Position numbers and translations under genes: made by a program
Origin: Yaniella sp.
GTDB taxonomy: Bacteria; Actinomycetota; Actinomycetes; Actinomycetales; Micrococcaceae
Assembly (NCBI RefSeq): GCF_030453185.1
Contig: NZ_JAKDKW010000007.1
Location: forward strand, 1 to 52,975
DNA length: 52,975 nt
Direction of reading: 5' to 3'
In this document: positions 25,176 to 34,742 of the stretch, one piece after another
Numbering within the stretch: the stretch's first letter is position 1
How the letters are laid out: each line of letters begins with the position of its first letter
Notes under the pieces: model-generated
What the model was told of the DNA's origin: nothing
Database searches by the model: none
Seen by the model: the letters and a program-made list of their open reading frames with translations, nothing else

Positions 25176-25970
25176 CTATGCTTGCCGTCGTGGCAGTACC
25201 ACTGGCCGTCCGGTATCTGGGTCCGGAATAATCCGTACGGCGGTCCCATAGATCTCTTGCACCCGTTCGGCCGTGAGTACCTGGCCTGGTGTGCCACAGG
25301 CCGCCAGCTTCCCGTGATGCAAGATGGCGATGGTATCGGCATAGGCAGCAGCCAGCGATAAATCGTGGAGCACAATAATCACCGCTTGCCCTTGGCGTGC
25401 AATTTCTCTTGCGATCCGCAGCACTTCTTCTTGATGCCGCAGATCCAAGGCAGCGGTGGGCTCATCGAGCATAACAATGCGTGTGCGCTGCGCCAGGACA
25501 CGAGCTAACGACACCCGGGCTTTTTCACCACCGGAGAGCGTCGGAAACGATCGTTGCTGCAGATGCGCAACATCTGTAACAGCAACGGCCTGTGCAATCG
25601 CAGCGTCATCCTGGTCGGCCTGCGGTGTACCGATCCACGGCGCACGCCCCATATCGATGACGTCTTGGGCCGTGAAGGAAAAGGCCACCTGGTTTGCCTG
25701 CAAGAGCACCGCACGGGTCCGTGCCAGCTCCTTGGCTTCCCAGCGGGCCAGCGGCCGGTCGTCTAAGGAAACCTCACCGGCGGTTGGTTTTAAATCACCG
25801 GCAAGCAGTCCGAGCGCCGTGGATTTGCCGGCACCATTTGGTCCGACTAAGGCCAGCACTTCGCCGTAGTTGACATCCAGAGACACGTTTTCGATAATGC
25901 GGTGCGAGCCAACCTGATAACTGACTGCATCCAGGGTTAATGCCGTGGTGGTCGAGGTGGTGACGGTCAT
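25176..25970 (-). CDS. hmuV: heme ABC transporter ATP-binding protein
   Basis: The 264-residue ATPase has Walker A GPNGAGKST (near residue 40), signature LSGGEKARVSLARVLA, Walker B IVMLDEPTAALD and the switch histidine in VLHDLSLAAAYAD. It belongs to the FecE/BtuD-like importer ATPases; heme specificity is inferred from the HtaA, HtaB and HmuT genes in the same operon. It overlaps hmuU by four bases. No terminator was seen beyond its stop codon. Confidence 0.92.
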   Translation of the reverse strand: MTVTTSTTTALTLDAVSYQVGSHRIIENVSLDVNYGEVLALVGPNGAGKSTALGLLAGDLKPTAGEVSLDDRPLARWEAKELARTRAVLLQANQVAFSFTAQDVIDMGRAPWIGTPQADQDDAAIAQAVAVTDVAHLQQRSFPTLSGGEKARVSLARVLAQRTRIVMLDEPTAALDLRHQEEVLRIAREIARQGQAVIIVLHDLSLAAAYADTIAILHHGKLAACGTPGQVLTAERVQEIYGTAVRIIPDPDTGRPVVLPRRQA

Positions 25971-27073
25971 GCCCAGCCTCCTGCTTTGCGGCGGTTACGT
26001 CGAATGAGCCAGAAGAAGAACGGTCCTCCCACCAGTGAGGTGAGCATGCCGATTGGCAGATCCGCTGCTGGAATGAGTGTTCTTGCCAGCAGATCAGCAT
26101 AGACCATCAAGGTGGCCCCGCCGATAACCGAGAGCAGTAATAGCCATCGGTGGCCGGGGCCGACCAGCATGCGGATCAGGTGGGGAACAACGAGTCCGAC
26201 AAAAGCAATGATCCCAACGAAGGCGACTCCAACCCCGGTTAGCAGTGCCACCAGGACGACTGAAAATATGCGGAGCCGTTCGACCTTCACACCTAAATGC
26301 GACGCCGTCCTATCCCCCAGAGACAATAGATCGTATTGCGATGACAATCCCAGCGCCAGCAGGGTGGCTAAGGCCGACACCACAGCTACAATCAGCACTT
26401 CGTTCCAACGCGAACCGTTCAGCGAACCCAGTTGCCAGAACACGATCTGTTCTCGACTCTGGGTGTCTCCGGCGAAGTTGATCAGCGCTAAGCCAGCACC
26501 AGCAAAAGCATTCACCGCAATGCCGGTTAATAATAGCGTTACTACTTCGGTGCGTCCTTGGGACCGTGCGGTGGAATAGACGATCAGCGTGGTGATTAAT
26601 CCGCCGAGGAACGCCAGCACGGCGACGGTCCAGTTCCCAAAAAACGTGAGACCAAATGTGATGGCCGTGGCAGCACCCAGGGCCGCCCCGGATGACACCC
26701 CGACCACCCCGGGTTCGGCCAGTGGGTTACCGAAGATGGCTTGCATGACTCCCCCGGCGACGGCAAGCGCTGCACCAACGAGCAGTGACATCATGACGCG
26801 CGGAAAACGAATCTGCCACAGCGTCTGTTCAATAAGCCGATCATCCGGGGCCGCACCATTATCAAAGCCCAGCGCCTGGAACACCGTACCGGCTACCTGG
26901 GAGGCACCGATCGGAAGTTGGCCCAGGCTGGCAGACAGCACCACACCTAGCACCAACAGCACGACGGTTATGACCACGACTACCAGGTTCTTGGTTGGTA
27001 AGCGGTGCCACCTTTTTCGTCGAGGTCGGTGCCCGGGAGTTGTGGTGGTGGCCATGTCTTGGGTTACTGCCAT
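25967..27073 (-). CDS. hmuU: heme ABC transporter permease
   Basis: The 368-residue protein is a FecCD-family permease with about ten hydrophobic helices and a basic N-terminal tail of 30 residues. Family marks are RFPRVMMSLLVGAALAVAGG, NPLAEPGVVGVSSGAALGA and LGVKVERLR followed by a cytosolic loop that contacts the ATPase. It forms a homodimeric channel with HmuV and receives heme from HmuT. Overlaps hmuV by four bases and meets hmuT in a one-base TAATG overlap. Confidence 0.93.
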   Translation of the reverse strand: MAVTQDMATTTTPGHRPRRKRWHRLPTKNLVVVVITVVLLVLGVVLSASLGQLPIGASQVAGTVFQALGFDNGAAPDDRLIEQTLWQIRFPRVMMSLLVGAALAVAGGVMQAIFGNPLAEPGVVGVSSGAALGAATAITFGLTFFGNWTVAVLAFLGGLITTLIVYSTARSQGRTEVVTLLLTGIAVNAFAGAGLALINFAGDTQSREQIVFWQLGSLNGSRWNEVLIVAVVSALATLLALGLSSQYDLLSLGDRTASHLGVKVERLRIFSVVLVALLTGVGVAFVGIIAFVGLVVPHLIRMLVGPGHRWLLLLSVIGGATLMVYADLLARTLIPAADLPIGMLTSLVGGPFFFWLIRRNRRKAGGWA

Positions 27074-28215
27074 TATTCGTTGCCTTGTGCTGCCCGGGCG
27101 GCATCAGCAGACTCGGGTGCGTACACGGCGCGCGCTAGTGCGTCGAGCACGTCGGCTGAGCGAGGTCCAAAGGATAAGATCTGGCCGTCCTCCATATCGA
27201 CGATTCGTTGATTTTCTCCGGCTGTGGTGATGGCTACCGCGGGTTTTTCTTCCAGTAAGCCTTCAATACCATCAACAGATTCGATACCGCCGGACATCGT
27301 CAAGATGAGATCTGGGTCTGCGGCAACCAGGGCTTCGTCGGTCATAGGCTTCATGCCTTCCCATCCCAGCTCTTTGGCAACGTCAACGCCACCCAGCGCC
27401 GAAATCAGATCATCCGCACCAGACTCAGAACCAAACATGTAATAGACCCCGGCGTTTCCTCGCAGGTAGAGGAACAACATCCTGACCTTTTCGTCCTCGT
27501 CCTGTGGTGCAATTTCAGCAATCTGGGCGATCTTGTCTTCGATGTCCTGTCCGGTTTGTGTTGCCAGCTGTTCACCAACTTCGGTGGCACCGTAAACTTC
27601 CGCGACCTGGCGGATCAGGTTTTGGGCACCATCAAAGGAAGATTCATTTTCCAGGAACACGACGGTGATGCCGACGTCGGTCAGTTGCTCAACGACATCT
27701 CGAGGTCCCACAGAGCCATCAGTGATCACAACGTCTGGGGCCAGTCCAATGATTGCTTCAGCATTGACCGTGTGTCCGCCGGAGGTGACGGTCTCCAGGT
27801 CTTCCGTACCGGCGAATGTGGTGGATTGGTCGACGCCGACCAGCGTGTCCGAGAATCCTAAGGCCCATATTGACGCAGCGATGGAACCGGCCATATCCAA
27901 TGCCACAACACGCGAAGTATCAGTAATTTCGATCTGTTCTTCTCCACCCGCCTGGGTGTAGGAGGTCACGGTGGTGGGCAACGACTGGTCCGGGTTTTCA
28001 GTAATTGGTTCGATCACGGCATCTGGAATCACTGCCGTTGAGGGACCTTCGTACGAGCGAGGGTCCTCTAGCACTTCAACTTCTGATAGATCCTGCTGTG
28101 GAGCATCCTGTGCTTGGCCATGTCCGGTGTTGCTACAGCCAGCCAAAAACAGGAGTCCCACTATGGCTGTGGCCAGTGTGGCGGTCAGCTGGGATGTTCT
28201 TCGAGTACCGCGCAT
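27073..28215 (-). CDS. hmuT: heme-binding substrate lipoprotein
   Basis: The 380-residue protein has a lipoprotein signal peptide ending LFLAGC (lipid-modified Cys near residue 27) and a class III periplasmic-binding fold: RVVALDMAGSIAASIWALGF at the start of the first lobe, and DVVITDGSVGPRDVVEQL before the connecting helix. It closely follows the HmuT pattern of corynebacteria. It takes heme from the HtaA/HtaB proteins and delivers it to HmuUV. It meets htaB in a one-base overlap. Confidence 0.92.
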   Translation of the reverse strand: MRGTRRTSQLTATLATAIVGLLFLAGCSNTGHGQAQDAPQQDLSEVEVLEDPRSYEGPSTAVIPDAVIEPITENPDQSLPTTVTSYTQAGGEEQIEITDTSRVVALDMAGSIAASIWALGFSDTLVGVDQSTTFAGTEDLETVTSGGHTVNAEAIIGLAPDVVITDGSVGPRDVVEQLTDVGITVVFLENESSFDGAQNLIRQVAEVYGATEVGEQLATQTGQDIEDKIAQIAEIAPQDEDEKVRMLFLYLRGNAGVYYMFGSESGADDLISALGGVDVAKELGWEGMKPMTDEALVAADPDLILTMSGGIESVDGIEGLLEEKPAVAITTAGENQRIVDMEDGQILSFGPRSADVLDALARAVYAPESADAARAAQGNE

Positions 28216-29105
28216 TAGTTATTCCCCATCATCTCGTCGAATTCATCAGAGCCATGCTGGCGTTGCCTGGTCCGCTGAGGTTTTCGTCCGCCGACAAAGA
28301 AGCCGATGGTAAAGCCAATCACTAACAGGGCCAGTCCGCCCAGGCTGATGGGTAACCAGGGAAGCTGCGGCGCCGGGATAATCGTGGGTTCCGGCTGAAC
28401 CACATCCTCAGCGTTCTCCGGGACATCGGGTTCATCGGTTGTTGCCGTCGCGGAGTCACAGTCGGCCATATCGAAGCTCAATGCTATTGGGTCCAGTGCT
28501 TCACCAGCTTCGTAGAAGCCGCCGAAGGCTGCAGCGCCCGAGTTTGTGAGCGTTGTTTGCAGGTCGGTGAGTTGTACCGAACCATCATCCGGTGAGATGT
28601 CCTCATCCAGGCTGATTTCGCCCACCCACTGTTGGTCTGCGTCAACGGCTACATCACCATCCATGTCATTACTTATGGTGTCCAATAACAGTGCGGCTTC
28701 TCCGTCGCCTTCAAATTCGAAGGTCGGGTTGGCTATGGTTAGGTCTAGCACACCGTCGTGGCCCGTAAACTGCACAGTGCCTTCGAAGGTGATGTCACCG
28801 GTTTCTGTTGCTGGATCGTACGCACCACTGCCGTCAGACCAGGTGAAATGGGGTGTGTCATATGAAGCACCTTCTGAGGTGTCCCACGAGCCGTTGGCGA
28901 TGCTGCCAGAGATGTAGGCACGGAAGCTTTCCTTAACACCCCAGTCCAGTGTTGCATTGGTTATTTGACACAATCCGGCCTCTGCGGTCTCGGCTTCGGT
29001 GGTTTGATCGGCAAAGGCAATGGATGGGGCTGCCAGTAGTGCGGCGCCAAGCGTCACCGGAAGCAGTGCTTTGGACAAACGTGCTGTGACGTTTGGAATC
29101 CTCAC
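28215..29105 (-). CDS. htaB: HtaB-like heme-binding membrane-anchored protein
   Basis: The 296-residue protein has a signal peptide (cut near AFADQ), one HtaA domain and a C-terminal membrane helix with a basic tail. The HtaA domain shows WGVKESFRAYISGSIANG, FTGHDGVLD and FGGFYEAGEALD; by comparison with corynebacterial HtaA, Tyr64, His116 and Tyr198 should be the heme-site residues. Start is the GTG at 29105, which has AAGGAG seven bases upstream; a frame reaching 29153 would run into htaA. Order htaA-htaB-hmuTUV suggests heme relay from wall to membrane. Confidence 0.88.
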   Translation of the reverse strand: MRIPNVTARLSKALLPVTLGAALLAAPSIAFADQTTEAETAEAGLCQITNATLDWGVKESFRAYISGSIANGSWDTSEGASYDTPHFTWSDGSGAYDPATETGDITFEGTVQFTGHDGVLDLTIANPTFEFEGDGEAALLLDTISNDMDGDVAVDADQQWVGEISLDEDISPDDGSVQLTDLQTTLTNSGAAAFGGFYEAGEALDPIALSFDMADCDSATATTDEPDVPENAEDVVQPEPTIIPAPQLPWLPISLGGLALLVIGFTIGFFVGGRKPQRTRQRQHGSDEFDEMMGNN

Positions 29106-29145
29106 GATTTCTCCTTGAGTAATGTTGTTGTGTCGACATACGGGT

Positions 29146-31812
29146 TTAGCCATCCGTCAATGACCCTGCTTGCATTCGTCGGTGCCGGGCTACGAGTAAG
29201 GTTGAACACCCTGCAATCGATAGGAGACTTCCGGCACTGGCCCACCATTCCCACGGTTGCATTCCGGTCAGCGCCAGTAATACGTCGCTACTGGCCGTAT
29301 TCGGACTGGTGGGCACGGTCGTGTCCATGGCTGCGGTTGCGCGGGCCAGCAGAATGTCGATTTCGGCTCCGGCATCACTGCTACCCTGCAGGGTGATGAT
29401 GTGCTCACCGGTGGCATCACTGGGCAATGTGCCCGACCATTCAACCGTGCCGTGTTCGTCGGCAACGGCCGTATCATCGAGCACGATGGGTTCTGCCCCA
29501 TCGGAATTTTCGTAGAGGACAGCCAACACGCCACTATCTTCTGCATCGAAGCCCTCTGCTTTGATCTTGATGCGACCGCCTTGGCGGATCTGGTCTTCGG
29601 GTGTCAAAACCTCGAGGCCTTCGGTTGTTGGAGGGGTATCGGCTGCCTCATACTGGGATTCGTCATCTTCGCCACTCCCTGCGGCACTGGTCCCAAAGGA
29701 TTCGTTACTTGCCGTGCCCACGGTAAATGTCACCGGATCCAGGTCGATACTCTGGGAGGCACTCACGCCCGCAAGAGAACCGTTGACCGGCACATTCGAC
29801 CAGGTCACCGAACCATTGGCATTTTCCGTTTTTGTTCCCTGGGCAAGGTCCAGTGGATAGGAAGCCTTCCCGTGGCTGGTGTTGTTGCCGGTGTGCAGGG
29901 TGGCCGTGGAGGCATCCTGCACGGTAATAGATGGGTTCGAGACCAGGAACATGCTCATCCCGTAGCCTTTAAAGTTGACCACACCCGAGAAGTTCACGGT
30001 GCCCGTCTGGTTTTCCTCGTCCCAGTCACCACCGGTAGCCTGTGGGAATACCCAACCGCTACCGACGCCGCTGGTTTCGATCTGTCCGCCAGCACAGTGT
30101 TTACTTGGGGTGGGGCAACTTGAGGAACCAGCTTTCTCGGTTGTATATGCGGCGAAATAGTCTGAGACACCCCACTTCATGGATCCGGCCGCAGAGCCTT
30201 CACCAGAGGTTTCGGCTACCGCGGGTGTTGACGAATCGTTGGACGAGGCGTTGCTTTGAGATTTTGGTGAAGCTGCCGGCGGCTTAGCGGTGCCGTGCTT
30301 GGTGCCTTCCCCAATGGTCAGGGTGATGCGGTCTAGTTCTTCACCGGTTGCATAGAACTCACTGCTGCCGTGGGAGAAGAATTGTTTGCCCTGGCTATGT
30401 AGGTTCACCGGGGCACTGCTGAATCGCACAGCGTCCCCGCCAAGTTCCTGTTTTTTAGCTTTGGCCAGATCTATGGTGGCCAGAGTGATGGTTTTGCCTT
30501 GCGAGGTTGTCTGAAGTGTGGCGGAGTTGGAATTTTCGACAACTATCACCGGGTTGGACAGCGTGACATCCATGACGCCGCTGTGACCATAAAAGTTCAC
30601 GTTACCGGCATATTGGATCTTGCCACTGGACCCGTTCCAGGTGGTGCCAGAGTCTGCCTGTGGGAAGGTGAAGGCACCGTTGCCGCGGGCTTGTTTGGCA
30701 CCGCCAGATGGGGTAATTTTTCCGTTCGCAATGCCGCCAGTGACGTAGTTCCGGAAGCTTTCTTTAACACCCCACTCCATGCTGCCTTGTACGCCTGAGC
30801 TCGAGGCACCTTCACTTGAGGATTTTTTGATGACCGAGACCGTAATATTCTTTGCCGCGGTGGAGTACTCAGCACTATCCGGGGTGAACTCTGCACGGAT
30901 CGTGTGGTCTCCACGAGACAGTGAGTTGGTTTTGAATTGTGCCTTGCCCTGCTGGGTTGCGGCCTCAGCCAGAACCGTACCGTCGCTATTCTTGAATTCG
31001 ACACGGCCTGCGAGTTGCGGCGTTACCGTGGCATTGAGCGTTACAGTTTCGCCCTCATAGACCGTCGATGATGAAGCCGTGATTGCCAGAGCCGCTGGTT
31101 TGACTGGTGTTTCTGGTTCCGTGGGTGGTGCGGCCTGGTCGATACCAAATTTGACGTTATCCACCTGTTTGCCAGGCTGGTAGTTCTCATTGGTGCGTGC
31201 AAAAACATCGGCACCATCTTCAGTAAAGAATGCTTTGGCATCGACCTGCCCAGCCTGCAGTTCATCATGGGTAAATTCTAGATCCACGATCTCTACGCGT
31301 TGCTGGTTGTATTGCGGAAAGCCGGCTTCGCCGGGTTGATCCACGATTGCCGACATTTTGGCAGTGGTGGGTGAGGTCAGGGTGATCTGTATGTCAGTAA
31401 ATTTTTGGTCAAGTGCCCAACTCCCCTCGGGGACTCCAACGCCTTGATGTCCTTGGGACAGCATGGACCCCCGGTAGGTGATCGTCCCGGTCCCGGCGAC
31501 TGGATTGATTTCTCCGGTGGCTTCAGTCCAGGTAACACGGTGGTTGTCATCCACGGTTGCTGGAGCTTCTGCCTTAATGTGTCCGTTAGCGATGCCACCG
31601 GTAATGTATTTGCGCCATTCGCTGTTGATACCCCACGTTAGTGTTCCGTCGCTAACGTTCTGCATGTCATGTTCTGATGTGTTGGTTTGGTCTGCCCAGG
31701 AAGCAGTGGCCATGAGCATCGAACCGGAACCAATTGCTACCAGCAGCGTTAGAAGCAGCGTTATTGATCTGCGGATGATGCTTAGGGACATGGTATTTCG
31801 CCCCATAGTCAT
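29146..31812 (-). CDS. htaA: HtaA-like cell-wall heme receptor with three HtaA domains
   Basis: The 888-residue protein has a signal peptide (to about 41), HtaA domain 1 (about 57-220), an Ig-like domain (240-330), HtaA domain 2 (343-500), HtaA domain 3 (543-700), a second Ig-like domain and a C-terminal LALTG (846-850), hydrophobic helix and ARHRRM tail. The LALTG motif fits class E sortase anchoring. Domains 1 and 2 keep Tyr69/His122 and Tyr356/His410/Tyr487. Domain 3 has Tyr in place of the His (FKGYGMS) and an extra cysteine pair (SSCPTPSKHC), so it may bind differently or serve as spacer. Start could also be the ATG at 31806. Confidence 0.9.
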   Translation of the reverse strand: MTMGRNTMSLSIIRRSITLLLTLLVAIGSGSMLMATASWADQTNTSEHDMQNVSDGTLTWGINSEWRKYITGGIANGHIKAEAPATVDDNHRVTWTEATGEINPVAGTGTITYRGSMLSQGHQGVGVPEGSWALDQKFTDIQITLTSPTTAKMSAIVDQPGEAGFPQYNQQRVEIVDLEFTHDELQAGQVDAKAFFTEDGADVFARTNENYQPGKQVDNVKFGIDQAAPPTEPETPVKPAALAITASSSTVYEGETVTLNATVTPQLAGRVEFKNSDGTVLAEAATQQGKAQFKTNSLSRGDHTIRAEFTPDSAEYSTAAKNITVSVIKKSSSEGASSSGVQGSMEWGVKESFRNYVTGGIANGKITPSGGAKQARGNGAFTFPQADSGTTWNGSSGKIQYAGNVNFYGHSGVMDVTLSNPVIVVENSNSATLQTTSQGKTITLATIDLAKAKKQELGGDAVRFSSAPVNLHSQGKQFFSHGSSEFYATGEELDRITLTIGEGTKHGTAKPPAASPKSQSNASSNDSSTPAVAETSGEGSAAGSMKWGVSDYFAAYTTEKAGSSSCPTPSKHCAGGQIETSGVGSGWVFPQATGGDWDEENQTGTVNFSGVVNFKGYGMSMFLVSNPSITVQDASTATLHTGNNTSHGKASYPLDLAQGTKTENANGSVTWSNVPVNGSLAGVSASQSIDLDPVTFTVGTASNESFGTSAAGSGEDDESQYEAADTPPTTEGLEVLTPEDQIRQGGRIKIKAEGFDAEDSGVLAVLYENSDGAEPIVLDDTAVADEHGTVEWSGTLPSDATGEHIITLQGSSDAGAEIDILLARATAAMDTTVPTSPNTASSDVLLALTGMQPWEWWASAGSLLSIAGCSTLLVARHRRMQAGSLTDG

Positions 31813-31879
31813 CGTCCTCCTCGAGGTGGAGTTGAGTTGAAAAGCCTGTATGCGGTAGAAAAGCTTGAGAACGCCCGCA

Positions 31880-31920
31880 GGGCGATCCGCTTACGTCGCT
31901 ATGACGCCGGCGGATCGCCC
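31880..31920 (-). terminator. hairpin between the surface-repeat gene and htaA
   Basis: A perfect 11-bp stem (31880-31890 with 31910-31920) lies between two genes of the same direction. No T-run follows at once on the minus strand, so it may be an attenuator or mRNA-processing hairpin that sets the ratio of the surface protein to the heme genes. Confidence 0.55.
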
Positions 31921-31939
31921 GGGACGTAGGTGTGCAGTA

Positions 31940-34267
31940 CTACACTGAAGTGTTCTGGGTTTCAGTTATTGCACGTTTGCGGTTATGAGCCACGATCATG
32001 GCGCCGAACACAACCATGAGCAATGCAATGATTGCTGCCATGGTGATGCTTGCACCGGTGGTTGCAAGTCCGCTTTGGGTACCGCCGGTTTGGTCACCAG
32101 CAGTCGTAACAGCACCATCGCTATCGGTATCGGTATCGGTGCCATTGCCGGTATCGTCGCCGTCATTGCCAGCGGGAGCATCTGCTGCGATCACCGTGAA
32201 GGTGCCGGCAAATGAACCGAGATCATCGTTAGCGAAGGTCACGGTGTGTTCCCCGAGTTCGAAATCTTCCGGGACGGTCCAGCTGGTTGACGCAGAGTTG
32301 CTTTCGTCAGCCGTAACGGTGTCCAGTTCAATTGGATCAGACTGCACAGTCACGTTGAACGCAGTTCCCGCTGTAACAGGAGCAATCGAGAAGGTGACCT
32401 CGTCGCCTTGCCGTACGGAAGCATCAGAAGAATCGTTAACGGTTACAGTGATGTCGTTGTTGTCATCGGTATCGTCATTCCCGTTGCCGGTTTCGTCTTC
32501 GTCTTCGTCATCGTTACCGTTCTCACCGCCATTGCCGTTTTCGTCTTCGTCTTGGTCTTCGTCGTTGTTATCTGGGATGTCGAGTTCATCCCAGTTGATT
32601 TCGAGATCAGCACGACCATAGAGATTGGCTTCGGAAGGATTAGAACGAGTCGGCCAAGAAATGACTTCGTAGTCTTTTTCAGGATCGACACTGTCAACAT
32701 CAACGGTCAAAACCGCGTCAACATTGCCATGGTCGTCAATCGACGCCGAAATAGCAGTATCCGTGTCGCTAACCTCACCAAGATCCGAACCCTGTTCAAT
32801 CAACGTGAAGTACGCACCAGGACCAGCCTGACCAGGTAACGCCTGCACCTCACCAAAACCGGACCCCGAAATCGCAATCTCCAGACCCTTTTCAGTTACC
32901 TGAGAGGCCTTGGCAGTAAAGCTAATCGAAGTGTCAGTATCCTCGTCCTCATCTCCTGGGGTTGGCACCGGGAAAAGTGCCTCCCAATCGATGGTGACGT
33001 CAGCACGGGCGAAGAGATTTTCCTCAGATGGTATTGCACGGGATGGCCAGGAAATTACTTCGTAGTCTTTCGAAGCGTCCAGTTCTTCAGCATCGATGCT
33101 CAATACGGTTTCCAGTTCACCGTTTTCATCGATTACAGCGGATACCGCGGTAGCATCCTGTCCGACTGCAGAAAGTTCTGAGTCTTTCTCGATTAACGTG
33201 AAGTAGGCCAGTGGGACCCCCTGACCAGGAAGAGCTTCGACAGCGTCAAAACCTTTTCCTGCGATAGCAATATCAATACGTTCATCGGCAACTTCGGTTA
33301 CGGAAGTCGTAAATTCAGGATTTACCTCTGGAGTTTCCTCGTCTTCGTCTTGGTCCTCGTCGTTGTTATCTGGGATGTCGAGTTCATCCCAGTTGATTTC
33401 GAGGGCAGCACGACCATACAGATTGGTTTCGGAAGGATTAGAACGAGTCGGCCAAGAAATGACTTCGTAGTCTTTTTCAGGATCGACACTGTCAACATCA
33501 ACGGTCAAAACCGCGTCAACATTGCCATGGTCGTCAATCGACGCCGAAATAGCAGTATCCGTGTCGCTAACCTCACCAAGATCCGAACCCTGTTCAATCA
33601 ACGTGAAGTACGCACCAGGACCAGCCTGACCAGGTAACGCCTGCACCTCACCAAAACCGGACCCCGAAATCGCAATCTCCAGACCCTTTTCAGTTACCTG
33701 AGAGGCCTTGGCAGTAAAGCTAATCGAAGGCTCAGTATCCTCGTCCTCATTACCGTTCTCGTCGCCGGCTGGACGATCAAGCAGGACGTCCCAGTCAATG
33801 TCAATATCGGTGCGGGCAAACATGTTTGCTTCGGTCGGGAACGAACGGTTTGGCCATGCAATGACCTCGTACTCTGAGCCTTCTTCCAGCTCAGCGACGG
33901 GCACATTAAGCAAATCCGAGAAATTTCCCTCTTCGTCGATTATCGCGGAAATCGAGGTCGCGGTATCCGTGACATCTGCGAGATCAGCAGCTTTATCAAT
34001 AACCATTAGATACGTGCCAGGCGCTGACTGGCCCGGAAGTGCGGACACATCGTCAAAGCCCGTGCCTTCAATTGCCACCTCAATGCGTTCATTCGGCACT
34101 TCGGTCACTTCAGCAGTGATCGCCTTATCGCCAGCTGCCTTCGCCGGGGCTGACACAGCTAAAAGGCCACCCATCGCTAAGGCTGCAGCGGTCATAAGAC
34201 CTACTGCACCCTTCATTTTCGAAGCATGCTGCCCAGGTAATGGGTCATGCATTGACGTAACTGTCAT
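31940..34267 (-). CDS. repeat-rich cell-wall-anchored surface protein
   Basis: The 775-residue protein (start at 34267 after AAGAAGGAAA) has a signal peptide ending APAKA, four repeats of about 115 residues, acidic D/E/N/G linkers, an Ig-like domain and a C-terminal LATTG, helix and NRKRA tail, as in class E sortase substrates. Each repeat shows GFxxVxALPGQ, a Y-x-LIxK/Q region and YEVIxWPxRS. Repeats 2 and 4 are almost identical. The repeat is not HtaA-type and I do not recognise it as a named heme domain, but its position as first gene behind an iron box and before htaA suggests heme or iron-source capture. Confidence 0.75.
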   Translation of the reverse strand: MTVTSMHDPLPGQHASKMKGAVGLMTAAALAMGGLLAVSAPAKAAGDKAITAEVTEVPNERIEVAIEGTGFDDVSALPGQSAPGTYLMVIDKAADLADVTDTATSISAIIDEEGNFSDLLNVPVAELEEGSEYEVIAWPNRSFPTEANMFARTDIDIDWDVLLDRPAGDENGNEDEDTEPSISFTAKASQVTEKGLEIAISGSGFGEVQALPGQAGPGAYFTLIEQGSDLGEVSDTDTAISASIDDHGNVDAVLTVDVDSVDPEKDYEVISWPTRSNPSETNLYGRAALEINWDELDIPDNNDEDQDEDEETPEVNPEFTTSVTEVADERIDIAIAGKGFDAVEALPGQGVPLAYFTLIEKDSELSAVGQDATAVSAVIDENGELETVLSIDAEELDASKDYEVISWPSRAIPSEENLFARADVTIDWEALFPVPTPGDEDEDTDTSISFTAKASQVTEKGLEIAISGSGFGEVQALPGQAGPGAYFTLIEQGSDLGEVSDTDTAISASIDDHGNVDAVLTVDVDSVDPEKDYEVISWPTRSNPSEANLYGRADLEINWDELDIPDNNDEDQDEDENGNGGENGNDDEDEDETGNGNDDTDDNNDITVTVNDSSDASVRQGDEVTFSIAPVTAGTAFNVTVQSDPIELDTVTADESNSASTSWTVPEDFELGEHTVTFANDDLGSFAGTFTVIAADAPAGNDGDDTGNGTDTDTDSDGAVTTAGDQTGGTQSGLATTGASITMAAIIALLMVVFGAMIVAHNRKRAITETQNTSV
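32543..32952. repeat. 410-bp direct repeat, copy 1
   Basis: Nearly identical to 33341-33750 (offset 798 bases), differing at only a few positions. It encodes repeat 4 of the surface protein and part of the acidic linker. Recombination between copies would remove 798 bases in frame (266 codons). Confidence 0.9.
33341..33750. repeat. 410-bp direct repeat, copy 2
   Basis: Second copy of the sequence at 32543-32952; encodes repeat 2 of the surface protein. The near identity contrasts with the diverged repeats 1 and 3 and points to recent duplication or gene conversion. Confidence 0.9.
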
Positions 34268-34394
34268 ATGTACGTTTCCTTCTTTTAGGTGTAGATGATT
34301 GGACACAAAAATCTAAGGTCATGATTCCTGGAGGGAATTACAGCACGACAACGACACCAAACTTGGACGACCCGGTGTTGTTACACTTATTCAC

Positions 34395-34413
34395 TAAGGC
34401 GCGCCTTACCTAA
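34395..34413 (-). promoter_or_regulatory. DtxR/IdeR-like box before the heme-uptake operon
   Basis: The site matches the 19-base consensus at about 13 positions and reads TTAGGTAAGGCG on the minus strand, with a strong inverted-repeat character (TAAGGCGCGCCTTA). It lies about 130 bases before the start at 34267. Confidence 0.6.
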
Positions 34414-34723
34414 TTAACGGATCACTATACGTTCCTCTGTGAGCGATGACAACCAAAGGTAAGATTTGGGCGTTTTGTTACATCGGCCGGGTCGTGAGAG
34501 TGGAAGACGGTCAGAACTGCGAAGAATAAACACTGAATACAAGCACAATTGTGTGATATGAATGAGAGCGTTGAAAATAGCACCCAAAATTCACGCTCCT
34601 AAAAGTTTGCTGACGCAACAGCAAGACGACCAGCCGTCCCCGAAGCAGGCCCAAATTCAGCCCCATTGTCACCCGACGATCATGCTTGACGCGGTGAGAA
34701 TATGATGGGGGTTCTCATTTGAT

Positions 34724-34742
34724 TAAAGGTAGGCTAACCTAA
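34724..34742 (+). promoter_or_regulatory. DtxR/IdeR-like box before heme oxygenase
   Basis: The best match in the window, 16 of 19 positions, with an intact right half GGCTAACCTAA. It lies about 65 bases before the heme oxygenase ATG. Confidence 0.75.

Noticed and set aside
32408-33637. Plus-strand frames opposite the surface-repeat gene, present twice
   Set aside because: They are antisense images of the acidic Asp/Glu linkers and duplicated repeats; composition and position follow the minus-strand gene.
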